Below, one piece after another: positions 1 through 10,089 of a stretch of DNA of 64,000 nucleotides. This DNA is from Ruminococcus sp. Lineage in GTDB: Bacteria > Bacillota > Clostridia > Oscillospirales > Ruminococcaceae. The stretch's first letter is position 1. Every line of letters starts with the position of its first letter. The notes beneath the pieces were generated by a model. It ran no database searches. It had not been told where the DNA came from and saw only the letters and a list, made by a program, of their open reading frames with translations. The position numbers and the translations under genes are program-made. The DNA is taken from NCBI RefSeq assembly GCF_017549005.1, contig NZ_JAFYYT010000046.1, positions 18,326 through 82,325 of the forward strand, in the 5' to 3' direction.

Positions 1-151
1 TTTAATATTGAAAAAATAATCCTGAACTTTGTATCATTGCACAAATATAAATATACGTTCTTGTGAGTGTTGTATATTTTCCGATGATAACTCGGTCATA
101 CTAATCACTCTGTCATGCACCGATGAATATAATGCAAGTGGGGGTGTTACC

Positions 152-766
152 TTGCTTAAAGAATTTTTACTGGCATTTATCGTAAGTATCGACATATACC
201 TTGCTTCTGCCGCCTGCTGTAACAGCGGCATAAGGATACCTTTCAGGTCAGCATTTATCATTGACCTTTTTTCGGCGGCTGTTATGTTTTTTTCCGTGAG
301 CCTTTCCGATATCATATCGGGATTCATAACCTCAGATACCTGCCATATTGTCGGAACTGTGGTGCTTATTGCCTTAGGCTCCCTGAATATCACAAAGAGC
401 CTTCTGCGCAATATCATGCGCCGTATTTCCGAAAAAGGCGGTTTTACACTGAAAATGGGAGAGCTTTCCATGTTCGTGCGGCTCTGTCTCGACGACGCTG
501 CCGCAGATATCGACAGCTCGAAGGTGCTCTCAGCAGGTGAAGCTTTTTTCCTTGCCCTTGCAGGCTCTCTTGACGCTGCCGCAACGGGCCTCAGCTGCGG
601 CGGTACGGATATTTCCGCAGTATACGCGGCTTCAGCCACCTGTATCTGCGGAGCTGCCGCCCTGACTCTCGGACCTCTCACGGGCAGAAAAATATCCTCC
701 CTGCGCCACGATCTCTCATGGTCGGGAGGATTACTTCTCATATTATTTGCCGTTTTCACGGCATAG
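152..766 (+). CDS. YtaF/MntP-like multi-helix membrane protein
   Basis: A 204-residue hydrophobic protein with about six predicted membrane segments, resembling the YtaF sporulation-membrane/MntP manganese-efflux superfamily. The family-like features are an N-terminal segment with an Asp (FIVSIDIYLASAA) and a second-half copy (ALAGSLDAAATGL), a typical inverted duplication with an acidic residue in each half. I chose the TTG at 152 because a GGGGG ribosome site ends 7 bases before it; the frame stays open upstream to 29 but without a site. It is convergent with the phosphoesterase that ends 3 bases downstream. Substrate is unknown; family call is moderate. Confidence 0.6.
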   Translation: MLKEFLLAFIVSIDIYLASAACCNSGIRIPFRSAFIIDLFSAAVMFFSVSLSDIISGFITSDTCHIVGTVVLIALGSLNITKSLLRNIMRRISEKGGFTLKMGELSMFVRLCLDDAAADIDSSKVLSAGEAFFLALAGSLDAAATGLSCGGTDISAVYAASATCICGAAALTLGPLTGRKISSLRHDLSWSGGLLLILFAVFTA

Positions 767-768
767 AC

Positions 769-1569
769 TCATATTTCATATATTACTATCTCGGGGGGAT
801 CAAACAATCTCAGCTTTCCGAGACCTGCCGACACGAGCAGCTTCTTTCCGCCGAAATCGAATACTCCCTTTGAGTATTTCGGGAAAAATCTTCTCTCGGG
901 TGAAAGCATTGCTTTTCCGAACAGTCTTACGGAACCGCCGTGAACATGGCCGCTGAAGGTGTATTTTGCTCCCCATTTTGCGTATTCTTCCCCGAAAAAG
1001 GGATTATGCGCTATAAGCAGCACCTCTCCCCCGGGGCATTTTCCCAGGAGCTTCTCTATGTCCTTTTCGGTTATAACGTCAAGGTCACGGTAGCCGCCGT
1101 TTTTCTTGTACACGCTGTAATCCTCAAGAAGTCCGTATATTTTCAGGACGCGCTCACCCACAAGGAGCTCCGCGCAGCTGTTTTTCAGCACTGTCTGATC
1201 GTTTCTAGCAAACATGGCTCCGAGCTGGGCGCGTCTTTCCTTTGGTACGCTCTGCTCGTGATTTCCGTATATAACATAAACGGATGCTATCCCGTGAAGC
1301 CCTTTCAGAAGAGCCTCGGCAGGCGAATAATCCGTATCATAACGGGTAATGAGGTCTCCGCTCACTATTATCAGATCGGGAGCCTCTGCTCTTACCTTAT
1401 TTACCAGCTTTATATTGTCCCTGCCGAATTTACGGTGATGAAGGTCGGAAATATGAGCGACTTTCACGCCGCTTCCAAGTTTTTCATGCCTTACTTTAAG
1501 ACAGAAAACGTTTTCATATACTGCATAAACTGCAAAGATAACAATAACAGCTATTACAAAATATATCAT
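769..1569 (-). CDS. Membrane-anchored metallophosphoesterase (calcineurin-like)
   Basis: A 266-residue protein with one N-terminal membrane segment (residues 1-20) followed by a calcineurin-like phosphoesterase domain. The metal-binding motifs appear in order: DLH in SDLHHRKFG, GDLIT, GNHE, an HNP-type His and GHVHGG. This is the YkuE-like architecture, whose members hydrolyse lipid pyrophosphates or other phosphoesters outside the cell; substrate here is unknown. It is the last gene of the gyrB-gyrA gene string, starting 6 bases beyond the gyrA stop. A second member with a longer membrane region lies at 30371-31474. Confidence 0.85.
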   Translation of the reverse strand: MIYFVIAVIVIFAVYAVYENVFCLKVRHEKLGSGVKVAHISDLHHRKFGRDNIKLVNKVRAEAPDLIIVSGDLITRYDTDYSPAEALLKGLHGIASVYVIYGNHEQSVPKERRAQLGAMFARNDQTVLKNSCAELLVGERVLKIYGLLEDYSVYKKNGGYRDLDVITEKDIEKLLGKCPGGEVLLIAHNPFFGEEYAKWGAKYTFSGHVHGGSVRLFGKAMLSPERRFFPKYSKGVFDFGGKKLLVSAGLGKLRLFDPPEIVIYEI

Positions 1570-1575
1570 AACAAA

Positions 1576-4206
1576 TTATTCTTCGCTGTCGTCCTCGTCG
1601 GGCTCAGCTTCTACAACAACCTCGTTCTGCTCTTCAAGTGCAGCTTCTTCTTCCGCAGCCTTTATCTGCTCGTCTGTGAGCTGCTCTACCTTTTCAGTCT
1701 CGGCATTATCGTCGTGCTCGGCACGGGTGAATGCAACTACATTTGCGCCTTCGTTGACTCTCATGACGCGGACGCCCTTTGCGATACGTCCCATGATACG
1801 GATATCGCTGGCGAGTATCCTTATGATGATTCCGTCGCTCGATACGAGGATTATATCGTCCTCCTCGTCAACTATCTTGATTCCGCATACGTGTCCGCGG
1901 ACATCGTCGACCTTGTAGTTGGTAAGTCCGTAGCCGCCGCGGTTCTGTATACGATAGCTGTCAAGGTCTGTCTTCTTGCCGTAGCCGTTTTCGGTAACGG
2001 TCAGGAGCGAAGCTCCCTCGCGGACTCTTGCCATGCTTACAACGTAGTCTCCGTCGCGGAGTTTGATAGCTCTTACGCCGTGAGCCGAACGTGAAAGGGC
2101 TCTTATCTTGCTTTCCTCAAGGCGGATAGCCATACCGTTCCTTGTTGCCACAAAGAGCTGTGCATTGCCGTCTGTCATGCGGACGCCCTCTATCTCGTCG
2201 CCCTCGTCAAGTCCGATAGCAATAAGACCGTTCTTGCGGACATTCTTGTAGAGAGAAAGGTTAGTCCTCTTGATCTTGCCGTTCTTGGTGACCATTGTGA
2301 TGAACTTATCCTCGCCGAAATCGGTGGTCTTTATCATTGCCGCTATCTTCTCGTTTTCAGTGAGAGGAAGCAGATTTATGAGGTTGAAGCCTCTTGAAGC
2401 CTTTGAACCGTCGGGGATCTCATAGCATTTCAGCTTGTACATTATACCCTTGTTTGAAATGAACAGGATATTGTCATGTGAGCCACAGATGAACATCTCC
2501 TGAACGAAGTCCTCTTCACGCTGCTTCATGCCTGTGATTCCGCGTCCGCCGCGGTGCTGAGTCTTGTACTCCGTAAGCGGCATACGCTTGATGTAGCCGT
2601 TGTTCGTAAGAGTTACGACACAGTCCTCCTCGGGGATAAGGTCCTCGATATCAACTTCACCGCTGACATTTTCGATGTCAGTGCGGCGCTTGTCGCTGAA
2701 CTTCTTGCGGATAGTGTTGAGGTCTTCAAGGATAATAGCGTAAACTCTGTTAACGTCTGCGAGTATATCCTCAAAATCGGATATTTTTGTGAGAAGTCCG
2801 TAGAGTTCGTCGGTTATCTTCTGTCTTTCGAGACCTGTCAGCTGTCCTAATCTCATCTGAACGATAGCCTCAGCCTGTTCCTGTGAAAGACCTGTCTGGT
2901 CTTCGACATGAAGTCCTGTAAGGTCGTACTGGGCGCGGTCAAGAAGAGCGGACATATCAACGTCCTTGAAACGCTCTATCATGCGGTCCTTTGCTTCCTG
3001 TACAGTTGCGCTGGAGCGGATTATCGCGATAACCTCGTCGATATTGTCTGCTGCAAGCACGAAGCCCTGTAAAATATGGGCTCTTTCAAGTGCCTTGCGG
3101 AGGTCGAAGCGTGTTCTTCTCTGTATTACGTCTACCTGGAAATCAAGGTAGTGCTGGAGCATCTGTTTTAGAGTGAGTATCTTCGGCTCGTTGTTAACGA
3201 GAGCCAGCATGATTATTCCCACTGTGTCCTGAAGCTGTGTGAGAGCAAAGAGCTTGTTGAGGACGATATTCGGAACAGCGTCCTTTTTCAGCTCGATAAC
3301 TACTCTCATACCGTCCTTGTCAGACTCGTCGCGGAGGTCGTAAAGTCCCTCTATACGCTTGTCTCTTGCGAGTTGGTTTATGCTCTTGAGAAGCCTCTCC
3401 TTGCGGAGCATATAAGGTATCTCGTCGATAATGATACAGTTTCTGCCCTTTATCTCCTCAAAATGAGTACGGCTGCGGAGAGTTATCTTTCCCTTTCCTG
3501 TAGCATAAGCCGCACGTATGCCGGCTCTGCCCATGATTATGCCGCCTGTAGGAAAATCAGGTCCCTGTATGTGCTCCATGAGCTGTTCAAGTGTGCAGTC
3601 GGGGTCGTCGATAAGAAGCTGAAGAGCGTCTATGACTTCGCCGAGATTGTGAGGCGGTATATTTGTCGCCATACCTACGGCGATACCTACAGAACCGTTT
3701 ACGAGAAGGTTCGGGAAACGGGACGGGAGCACCGAAGGCTCTTTAAGACGGTCGTCGTAGTTGGATACGAAATCAACAGTTTCCTTGTTGATATCAGTGA
3801 GCATATCCAGCGTGAGCTTTGCCATTTTTGCCTCGGTATAACGGTAAGCCGCAGGGCCGTCGCCGTCTATGGAGCCGAAGTTTCCGTGACCGTCAACAAG
3901 AGGATATCTCATAGAGAAGTCCTGTGCAAGTCTTACAAGTGCGTCATATACCGAAGCGTCGCCGTGCGGATGATAACGTCCCAGTACGGCACCAACTGTA
4001 TCGGCGCATTTACGGTACGGCTTCTCGGGAGTAAGTCCGTTTTCATGGAGCGTATACAGTATTCTTCTGTGTACAGGCTTCAGACCGTCTCTTACATCGG
4101 GGAGCGCTCTGGAAACAATTACCGACATGGCATAATTCAGCATGGAATTTTCCATTTCATTGACAAGTTCGGTATTTATTACCTTTGAGTTGTCTGTGTA
4201 AAGCAT
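1576..4206 (-). CDS. gyrA: DNA gyrase subunit A
   Basis: An 876-residue DNA gyrase A subunit, the breakage-reunion subunit that works with GyrB to introduce negative supercoils. The catalytic Tyr is residue 123 in [10 protein letters not shown], and the winged-helix motif [10 protein letters not shown] is at about 40-48. The C-terminal beta-pinwheel has a GyrA-box-like QHRGGRGI, which distinguishes it from topoisomerase IV ParC. The C-terminus is an acidic tail rich in Glu and Asp. It lies 38 bases downstream of the YcxB-like gene and reads away from the origin with gyrB. The start is an ATG preceded by a good AGGAGG site. Confidence 0.97.
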   Translation of the reverse strand: MLYTDNSKVINTELVNEMENSMLNYAMSVIVSRALPDVRDGLKPVHRRILYTLHENGLTPEKPYRKCADTVGAVLGRYHPHGDASVYDALVRLAQDFSMRYPLVDGHGNFGSIDGDGPAAYRYTEAKMAKLTLDMLTDINKETVDFVSNYDDRLKEPSVLPSRFPNLLVNGSVGIAVGMATNIPPHNLGEVIDALQLLIDDPDCTLEQLMEHIQGPDFPTGGIIMGRAGIRAAYATGKGKITLRSRTHFEEIKGRNCIIIDEIPYMLRKERLLKSINQLARDKRIEGLYDLRDESDKDGMRVVIELKKDAVPNIVLNKLFALTQLQDTVGIIMLALVNNEPKILTLKQMLQHYLDFQVDVIQRRTRFDLRKALERAHILQGFVLAADNIDEVIAIIRSSATVQEAKDRMIERFKDVDMSALLDRAQYDLTGLHVEDQTGLSQEQAEAIVQMRLGQLTGLERQKITDELYGLLTKISDFEDILADVNRVYAIILEDLNTIRKKFSDKRRTDIENVSGEVDIEDLIPEEDCVVTLTNNGYIKRMPLTEYKTQHRGGRGITGMKQREEDFVQEMFICGSHDNILFISNKGIMYKLKCYEIPDGSKASRGFNLINLLPLTENEKIAAMIKTTDFGEDKFITMVTKNGKIKRTNLSLYKNVRKNGLIAIGLDEGDEIEGVRMTDGNAQLFVATRNGMAIRLEESKIRALSRSAHGVRAIKLRDGDYVVSMARVREGASLLTVTENGYGKKTDLDSYRIQNRGGYGLTNYKVDDVRGHVCGIKIVDEEDDIILVSSDGIIIRILASDIRIMGRIAKGVRVMRVNEGANVVAFTRAEHDDNAETEKVEQLTDEQIKAAEEEAALEEQNEVVVEAEPDEDDSEE

Positions 4207-4244
4207 TTTTTCCTCCTGAGAGAATATATTTTAATTCGCTGTTT

Positions 4245-4817
4245 TCATTTCTGAGTGTTTCTGACCGTATTCAGCTCCTCCTCGGAAAAACCGTCCTTCG
4301 GAAGTATATATATGCTTTCCTTTCCCGACAATATCAGGAAAAAGCCGTCATATTCAAGAAGCTGATACTTTTCATCAATATTTATCCTTGTTTTTTCCGG
4401 GAGCGGATCATCTTTCTCTGAAGCTATCCTGTCTTCCTCTGAAAGGTCGCTCATATCGTCAGAAACTGTGGATATATCAACATATTTACCGGCTATGCCT
4501 ATCTTGTAGACAGGTTCGCCCAGCGACCTTACGGAGTCCGTAAGACTGCGGTGCTTTTTTCTCGGGTTGTACCACTCGCGGAAAGCAAATGCACAAGCCA
4601 TGAGAAATGCGAGGTATGTTATATATTTCTGTCTTTTTGAAGCGTCGTTCATTGCTAAGATCCCGAAAATAAACAATACAAAGGCTATTACTGCAAATAT
4701 TGCCATATAGATATAGCTTTTCGGGTATACGAATTTCTTCTGGAACGCACGGTAAGCCTCGCTGAATACCATTACGGGCACCTTGTATTCCTTTTCGAGC
4801 TTGTAGTTCTCTTCCAT
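4245..4817 (-). CDS. YcxB-like two-helix membrane protein between gyrB and gyrA
   Basis: A 190-residue protein with two adjacent membrane segments (about residues 37-53 and 64-82) and a C-terminal cytosolic half. The pattern of a short N-terminal region, paired helices and a beta-rich end (YDGFFLILSGKESIYILPKDGF) is typical of the YcxB-like family, whose function is not established. It starts 12 bases after gyrB and ends 38 bases before gyrA, so it is very probably co-transcribed with both gyrase subunits. An inserted membrane gene within the gyrase operon is unusual. Confidence 0.65.
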   Translation of the reverse strand: MEENYKLEKEYKVPVMVFSEAYRAFQKKFVYPKSYIYMAIFAVIAFVLFIFGILAMNDASKRQKYITYLAFLMACAFAFREWYNPRKKHRSLTDSVRSLGEPVYKIGIAGKYVDISTVSDDMSDLSEEDRIASEKDDPLPEKTRINIDEKYQLLEYDGFFLILSGKESIYILPKDGFSEEELNTVRNTQK

Positions 4818-4829
4818 GTTTTCCGACCC

Positions 4830-6800
4830 TTATATATCGAGATCCTGTGCAAATTTAGCGTTTTTCTCTATGAAAAGACGTCTCGGCTCTACCTTGTCGC
4901 CCATGAGTATGCTGAATGTCTCGTCAGCCTTGAGGGCGTCCTCCATGCCTATCCTTACGATAGTACGGTGTTCGGGGTCCATAGTGGTCTCCCACAGCTG
5001 TTCGGGATCCATTTCACCAAGACCCTTGTATCTCTGTACAGCAACGTCATTATATTTTCCGTCCTCAGAAAGCTCTGCGATGTACCTGAGTTTCTCTTCG
5101 TCGGAAAATGCATAGCGTACATTCTTCTTGCGCTCGACCTTGAAAAGAGGCGGCTGAGCTATATATACGTTTCCGTTGGTGATGAGAGGTCTCATATAAC
5201 GGAAGAAGAATGTGAGCAGCAGCGTTCTGATGTGCATACCGTCAACATCGGCATCGGCCATGATGATGACCTTGCCGTAGCGGAGCTTCTCTATATCGAA
5301 GTCCTCGCCGATACCTGTTCCGAGAGCCGTAACTACAGGCTCAAGCTTGTCGTTGCCGTATATCTTGTCTATACGGGCTTTTTCAACGTTGAGCATTTTT
5401 CCCCAAAGAGGAAGTATAGCCTGATAGCGTCTGTCGCGTCCCTGCTTTGCGCTGCCGCCCGCAGAATCTCCCTCGACGATGTATACTTCTGTATATCTTG
5501 CATCGCGCTCGGAGCAGTCAGCCAGCTTTTCGGGCATGGAATTATTTCCGAATGCGTTCTTTTTACGCTCTGCCTCTCTTGCGCGCTTTGCAGCTTCTCT
5601 CGCTCTTGAAGCTGAAAGGCACTTTTCAAAGATTATATTTGCGGTATCGGGATTTTCTTCAAGGAAGTTCATGAGCTTCTCAGTCACGAGCTTCTCAACG
5701 AAAGGCTTTACTTCGGGATTTCCGAGACGTCCCTTTGTCTGTCCCTCAAACTCGCATTCGGTAAGCTTTACGGAAACGATAGCGGTAAGTCCCTCTAAAA
5801 CGTCCTCTTTCCTGAGGCTCTCTATCTCTTTTTTCGAAGCGTCCTTGCCCTTTTTATTGCTGTCCTTTTCCTTGAACTTGCCGAATTTCTTTCCGTACTC
5901 GTTTATAACTTTCAGGAGAGCGTTTTTGAAGCCCGTTTCATGGGTTCCGCCGTCCTTTGTGTGGATATTGTTTGCAAATGAGAAAACAACGTCGTTGTAG
6001 CTGTCGTTGTACTGCATTGCTATCTCGGCAAAAGCGTCGCCCTGAGTACCCGAAACGTATATTACATCTCCGCTTATAGCTTCATTTCCGCGGACTGCGT
6101 TAAGGTGCTCGACAAACTGACGGATACCGCCCTCATAGTGGAGAGTTTCGCCAATAGTCTCGGTCTTGTTGCGCTTGTCTGTGAAAACTATCTTTATTCC
6201 TGCATTGAGGAAAGCCTGTTCACGGAGCCTCTTCAGAAGGACTTCGTACTCATAGACTGTGCTCTCGAAGATCTCGCCGTCAGCCTTGAACATTACGGTA
6301 GTACCTGTTTCCTTGGTATCGCCGATGACTTTCAGCTCCTCGTCGTAGTGACCGCGCTGGAAGCGCTGGAAGTAAACGTGCTCGCCGTCCTTTACGGTGA
6401 GCTCCAGCCATTCTGACAGAGCGTTTACAACAGATGCACCGACGCCGTGGAGACCGCCTGATACCTTATATCCGCCGCCGCCGAACTTACCGCCTGCGTG
6501 GAGTATGGTATATACGACTGTCGCCGCAGATATTCCTTCCTTCGGGTGGATACCTACAGGTATTCCTCGTCCGTTGTCGGAAACGCGGATAACGTCGCCC
6601 TCAAGTATCTCAACAGTTATCTCGGTACAGAAGCCTGCAAGGGCTTCATCTATGGAGTTGTCCACTATCTCGTAAACGAGGTGGTGAAGTCCGCCTGGTC
6701 CTGTTGAACCGATGTACATACCCGGTCTCTTGCGGACTGCTTCAAGTCCCTCGAGAACTTGTATGTCGTTTTCATCGTAGTTGTTGTTCTGCTGACTCAT
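4830..6800 (-). CDS. gyrB: DNA gyrase subunit B
   Basis: A 656-residue GyrB, the ATPase subunit of gyrase. The GHKL ATP-binding motifs are clear: [24 protein letters not shown] and [12 protein letters not shown]. The TOPRIM domain has [15 protein letters not shown] and DADVDGMHI, and the C-terminal [11 protein letters not shown] region is present. The ribosome site GGAGG lies 8 bases before the ATG and falls inside the 3' end of the RAYT remnant upstream, so that insertion now abuts the translation signal. Gyrase genes are often supercoiling-regulated, but no specific control element is visible. Confidence 0.97.
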   Translation of the reverse strand: MSQQNNNYDENDIQVLEGLEAVRKRPGMYIGSTGPGGLHHLVYEIVDNSIDEALAGFCTEITVEILEGDVIRVSDNGRGIPVGIHPKEGISAATVVYTILHAGGKFGGGGYKVSGGLHGVGASVVNALSEWLELTVKDGEHVYFQRFQRGHYDEELKVIGDTKETGTTVMFKADGEIFESTVYEYEVLLKRLREQAFLNAGIKIVFTDKRNKTETIGETLHYEGGIRQFVEHLNAVRGNEAISGDVIYVSGTQGDAFAEIAMQYNDSYNDVVFSFANNIHTKDGGTHETGFKNALLKVINEYGKKFGKFKEKDSNKKGKDASKKEIESLRKEDVLEGLTAIVSVKLTECEFEGQTKGRLGNPEVKPFVEKLVTEKLMNFLEENPDTANIIFEKCLSASRAREAAKRAREAERKKNAFGNNSMPEKLADCSERDARYTEVYIVEGDSAGGSAKQGRDRRYQAILPLWGKMLNVEKARIDKIYGNDKLEPVVTALGTGIGEDFDIEKLRYGKVIIMADADVDGMHIRTLLLTFFFRYMRPLITNGNVYIAQPPLFKVERKKNVRYAFSDEEKLRYIAELSEDGKYNDVAVQRYKGLGEMDPEQLWETTMDPEHRTIVRIGMEDALKADETFSILMGDKVEPRRLFIEKNAKFAQDLDI

Positions 6801-6803
6801 GAT

Positions 6804-7333
6804 TTACCTCCAATGATTTTGGTCGTATATGTCATTTACCCAATTTATGGGGTTATTGTCAATGTAATCGCAAATTTCGATATATTCCTTTTCATTGCGG
6901 ATTATGTGGTCGTAAAAAGACCTTTGCCATACCGAAAAGACTATTTGTTTTGTTGATATCGTCTTTAAACCGTTTATATTATCAGATTAACAGACTTTGT
7001 AGGGGAGGCCGCCCTCGGCCTCCCGATGTCTTCTGTATCATAATCTGAAACAAACAATATCATGTGTATATGGTCAGGCATTATAACGTATTTTTCCACA
7101 GAAACATATTTATATATCTCATTTGTCTTGAGAATATTGTTATTTACAATTTTTCCAATATCCGTCAATTTTATATTCGGGAGGCCGAGGGCGGCCTCCC
7201 CTACAGGGGTATCCTCAGTTATTTCAGAAAAATAACGTGTCCTGTTTTTGGCACATATGGTTATAAAATATGATCCGTTAGACGAATAATCGTAATTTTC
7301 CAATCTGATATTTTTTCGCGTCTGCCCTTTCAT
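6804..7333 (-). pseudogene. REP-associated tyrosine transposase (RAYT) remnant, frameshifted
   Basis: A Y1-type transposase related to IS200/IS605 TnpA and to RAYTs. The N-terminal frame (7333 to about 6975) shows the family start RKNIRLENYDYSSNGSYFITIC and the HUH-type motif MPDHIHMI. It stops after SVNLII. The C-terminal part resumes in another frame (about 6970-6804) as GLKTISTKQI...VWQRSFYDHIIRNEKEY with YIDNNP and ends in NHWR. A net frameshift near 6975 therefore breaks the gene. The catalytic Tyr would lie in the downstream part (SFYDH). It sits between remB and gyrB and its last codons overlap the gyrB ribosome site. Confidence 0.85.
6999..7204. repeat. 26-bp perfect inverted repeat pair inside the RAYT remnant
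   Basis: A GC-rich 26-base sequence beginning GTAGGGGAGGCCGCCC at 6999-7024 recurs as its exact reverse complement at 7179-7204. The two arms are 154 bases apart. Each arm is itself partly palindromic (GGGAGGCC against GGCCTCCC), as REP elements are. Both lie within the transposase reading frame, where they encode GEAALGLP and GRPRAASP. Shorter relatives that begin GTAGGGGCGG or contain GCCGAGGGCGGCG occur near 23.9 and 26.6 kb. Confidence 0.85.
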
Positions 7334-7334
7334 A

Positions 7335-7595
7335 TCAGAATCCTCCGCCGTTTTTCAGGCGTTTTTTCAGCGTTGCTGCCGACAGCAATGATATATATAC
7401 CCTCTCTCTGCCGTTCTTCATGGTTATTATGAAGCTCTTCGGCATTTCGTAGGTCGTATAGATACAGTGGTGCTCCTTTTCTGCTCTTTCAAGCAGTTTC
7501 TTGGTACACTTTTCAACAGTTGTGTTCTCAATGTCGAAAATTCCCACCACATCTCTTATATCAACAGTATAATTATTCCCTATGTGAAGATACAT
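7335..7595 (-). CDS. remB: Extracellular matrix regulator RemB-like protein (DUF370, YaaB)
   Basis: An 86-residue small protein matching the YaaB/RemB family found next to recF in Bacillus. The start [26 protein letters not shown] matches the family well; the ATG at 7595 is therefore preferred over an upstream in-frame extension to 7622. In Bacillus, RemB relates to matrix and biofilm gene regulation. The gene overlaps the last 23 bases of recF, so the two are translationally coupled in the dnaA-dnaN-yaaA-recF-remB order. Confidence 0.85.
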   Translation of the reverse strand: MYLHIGNNYTVDIRDVVGIFDIENTTVEKCTKKLLERAEKEHHCIYTTYEMPKSFIITMKNGRERVYISLLSAATLKKRLKNGGGF

Positions 7596-8721
7596 CTTCT
7601 TCCACCTCAACAGCGCTCCCACCGCTGATATGCAGGACTTTTCCCTTTATTTCAGGAAGAAGCGCATTTTCATTCGGAGTTGTTATGAATACCTGCATAT
7701 CCTTGATGATATCAAACACGAACCTCTGACGATTTTCGTCAAGCTCGCCCATAACATCGTCAAGAAATATGACAGGTGCGTCCTTCGACTTCTGCATATA
7801 TATCTCAGCCTGTGCAAGCTTCATCACGAGAGCCGCACTCTTTATCTGTCCCTGGGAACCATAATCCTTGGCACTGACGCCGTTTATCTTTATGAGTATC
7901 TCGTCGCGGTTGACGCCTGCATGGGTGCTTCCCGTTCTGATGTCATAATCCGAAGTCTCCGAGAGCTTTCTGTAATACTGCTCGTATGCCTCCTCGCCGC
8001 AGGGCCTGGCAAAGTCCTCGGGTTTATAGACATTGGACCTGTATTCCAGCTCAAGCTCTTCCGTTCCTCCCGAGATAGTGCGGTAAAGTCTGCCGCATAT
8101 CCCGTTGAATCTCTCGATATATTCATGTCTCATATAGGATATGACGGCTCCTTCCTTTGAAGCCTGCCTGTCCCATATCTCAAGTATGCTTTTGTCGGTA
8201 TTTCCCTGCATTATGCCCTTTAACAGAGCATTTCGCTGATTCATTACGGCATTGTTCTTGTTGAGATGCATGACAAATACCGGATTCAGCTGAGAAGCTG
8301 CCATATCTATGAAATTACGCCTTTTTTCGGGAGAACCCTTTATTATGTCAACATCGTCGGGAATGAACGCGATACACTTGAAAACGTCGAATAAAGCCCT
8401 CGTACCCTTCTGTTTCACGCCGTTAAGGTGTATATTTTTCGGATTTGCAGCGCTTTTCGTCATCTCAAAGGATATCTTCTGTTCGCGGACGCTGTCAAGG
8501 AGCTTTATTTTCGACTCCATGCGGTTCCCGTCAAGGCAGATATAGTCCTTTTCCTTTGAGCCGCGGAAGCTTTTGCAGCCCGAAAGTATCCACATAGCTT
8601 CAAGAAGATTGGTCTTTCCCTGCGCGTTCGGTCCGACGATTATATTATACTTCGGATCGGGAGCAAAGGATATGCCGTTCAAATTCTTGAAACCGTCTAT
8701 GTCTGCGTAAGTGATTATCAC
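7573..8721 (-). CDS. recF: DNA replication/repair protein RecF
   Basis: A 382-residue SMC-like ATPase that loads RecA at single-strand gaps. The Walker A motif is [13 protein letters not shown] near residues 30-42, the signature region is SQGQ ([18 protein letters not shown]), and Walker B is [16 protein letters not shown]. Length is usual for RecF. It overlaps yaaA by four bases (ATGA), indicating coupling, and lies in the standard origin order. Confidence 0.95.
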   Translation of the reverse strand: MIITYADIDGFKNLNGISFAPDPKYNIIVGPNAQGKTNLLEAMWILSGCKSFRGSKEKDYICLDGNRMESKIKLLDSVREQKISFEMTKSAANPKNIHLNGVKQKGTRALFDVFKCIAFIPDDVDIIKGSPEKRRNFIDMAASQLNPVFVMHLNKNNAVMNQRNALLKGIMQGNTDKSILEIWDRQASKEGAVISYMRHEYIERFNGICGRLYRTISGGTEELELEYRSNVYKPEDFARPCGEEAYEQYYRKLSETSDYDIRTGSTHAGVNRDEILIKINGVSAKDYGSQGQIKSAALVMKLAQAEIYMQKSKDAPVIFLDDVMGELDENRQRFVFDIIKDMQVFITTPNENALLPEIKGKVLHISGGSAVEVEEDVSSHRE

Positions 8722-8927
8722 TCTACGGTTACCTCTTGTCCGCCGAGCTCCACTTTGTCGCCGGGACGTATCTTTTTGCCCCTCATTGTGCAGACCTCGC
8801 CGTTTACGAAGACTTCTCCGTTCTGAATGAGCTGCTTTGCTTCTCCGCCGGAGCCGACAAGTGAGGCAAATTTCAGCAGAGCGTCAAGCTTTATGAACTC
8901 GGTAGTGATCTTTATCTTTTCAGCCAT
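8718..8927 (-). CDS. yaaA: S4-domain RNA-binding protein YaaA
   Basis: A 69-residue S4-domain protein. The S4 motif is visible as [20 protein letters not shown] followed by [21 protein letters not shown]. Such proteins bind structured RNA and in Bacillus YaaA is linked to 50S subunit assembly. It lies between dnaN and recF with a 31-base gap after dnaN and a four-base overlap with recF. Confidence 0.9.
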   Translation of the reverse strand: MAEKIKITTEFIKLDALLKFASLVGSGGEAKQLIQNGEVFVNGEVCTMRGKKIRPGDKVELGGQEVTVE

Positions 8928-8958
8928 GATGACCAGCCTTTCAATAGCTTTTTATGCG

Positions 8959-10062
8959 TCAGTTCTTGAGCTGTATGGGCATTACCAGGAATATGAAGCT
9001 TTCTCCCTCAAGAGGAAGTATCTCTATTACCTTCATTGCGCCGTTGAAGCGAACACGGACCTTATCTCCCTCTGCGGCTCTGAGAGCCTCGAGGATAAGC
9101 TTGTTATTGAAGCCGATAGTAACAGTTTCACCTGAAATATCGGCAGAAATAGCGTCGTTGATCTTACCTATGCCCGTCTTGCAGCTTATCTTCATAACGC
9201 CGTTTCCAACTTCGCAGCGGATAGGCGACTTGTTCTTGTCGTCGATAAGCAGCGAGCAGCGCTCGAGACAGGTGGAGAAATCTCTCTTGCTGATTATGAC
9301 CTCTGTCTTGCAGCCGCTGGGTATACTTAACTTGTAATTGTGGAAAACGCCCTCGAGAAGTCTTGATATCACGAAAACATTTCCTATCTCGAAAATAATG
9401 TGGCGGTCATTGGTGCAGACAGTGCAGAGCTTATCGGTATCGTCCTTGATAAGGGTTGATACCTCGAGAAGAGCCTTTTTCGGTACCACGAAATGATACT
9501 TCTCGGTGCAGTCTGTCATTTCATTCCTGATCGCCAGTCTGAAGCCGTCAATGGCTACCATATTGAAGCTGCCGTCCTCGATATCGAAAAGCTCGCCTGT
9601 GAGTACGGGCTTGCTTTCATTGAGGGAAGCAGCATAGCTTGTCATATTTATCATTGATTTGAGAGTGCTCTGCTTTACAGAGAAGCTTCTTGCGGAATCC
9701 ACCTTCGGAAGCTCGGGATATTCGCTTGCGGACATTGCAGGGAAGCTGCACTCCGTAGCGCTGCATGATATGCTGATAACGAGGTTCTCGTCAACGTCGA
9801 AGGTGATCTCGTCTCCTGACATACGTCTTGTGAACTCGCTGAAAAGTCTTGCGCTTACAACAAATTCACCTTCACCCTCTGTATTTGCATTGATAGAGGT
9901 GCGTATGCCCATTTCGAGATTATAAGCGGTGAGCTCTACACTTCCCTGTGATACACGTACCTTTATTCCTTCAAGAGCGGGTATGGTGGATTTCTGTGAT
10001 ACTGCTCTGGAGACATTTCCTATTGCCTCGCTGATCTCTGTTTTATCGCAAATGAATTTCAT
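8959..10062 (-). CDS. dnaN: DNA polymerase III beta sliding clamp
   Basis: A 367-residue sliding clamp with the three-fold clamp architecture. Recognisable elements are the start MKFICDKTEISEAIG, YPELP near the end of domain 1, and a C-terminal ending in FIFLVMPIQLKN, equivalent to the family MPMR ending. I place the start at 10062, where AAAGGAG lies 9 bases upstream, not at 10089. The clamp ring tethers polymerase III to DNA. It is separated from dnaA by the 435-base putative origin segment. Confidence 0.96.
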   Translation of the reverse strand: MKFICDKTEISEAIGNVSRAVSQKSTIPALEGIKVRVSQGSVELTAYNLEMGIRTSINANTEGEGEFVVSARLFSEFTRRMSGDEITFDVDENLVISISCSATECSFPAMSASEYPELPKVDSARSFSVKQSTLKSMINMTSYAASLNESKPVLTGELFDIEDGSFNMVAIDGFRLAIRNEMTDCTEKYHFVVPKKALLEVSTLIKDDTDKLCTVCTNDRHIIFEIGNVFVISRLLEGVFHNYKLSIPSGCKTEVIISKRDFSTCLERCSLLIDDKNKSPIRCEVGNGVMKISCKTGIGKINDAISADISGETVTIGFNNKLILEALRAAEGDKVRVRFNGAMKVIEILPLEGESFIFLVMPIQLKN

Positions 10063-10089
10063 TGTATGTGACTCCTTTGAGCTTAACAT

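Noticed and set aside
34-759. A 241-codon minus-strand frame opposite the YtaF-like gene
   Set aside because: The plus strand gives a coherent membrane protein with a duplicated motif and ribosome site; the minus frame is basic and featureless.
940-2094. A 384-codon plus-strand open frame across the phosphoesterase and gyrA end
   Set aside because: It lies antisense to two clear genes, has no domain and no ribosome site. It is a shadow of gyrA codon use.
3373-4188. A 271-codon plus-strand open frame within gyrA
   Set aside because: Antisense to the conserved gyrase catalytic region; no family features.
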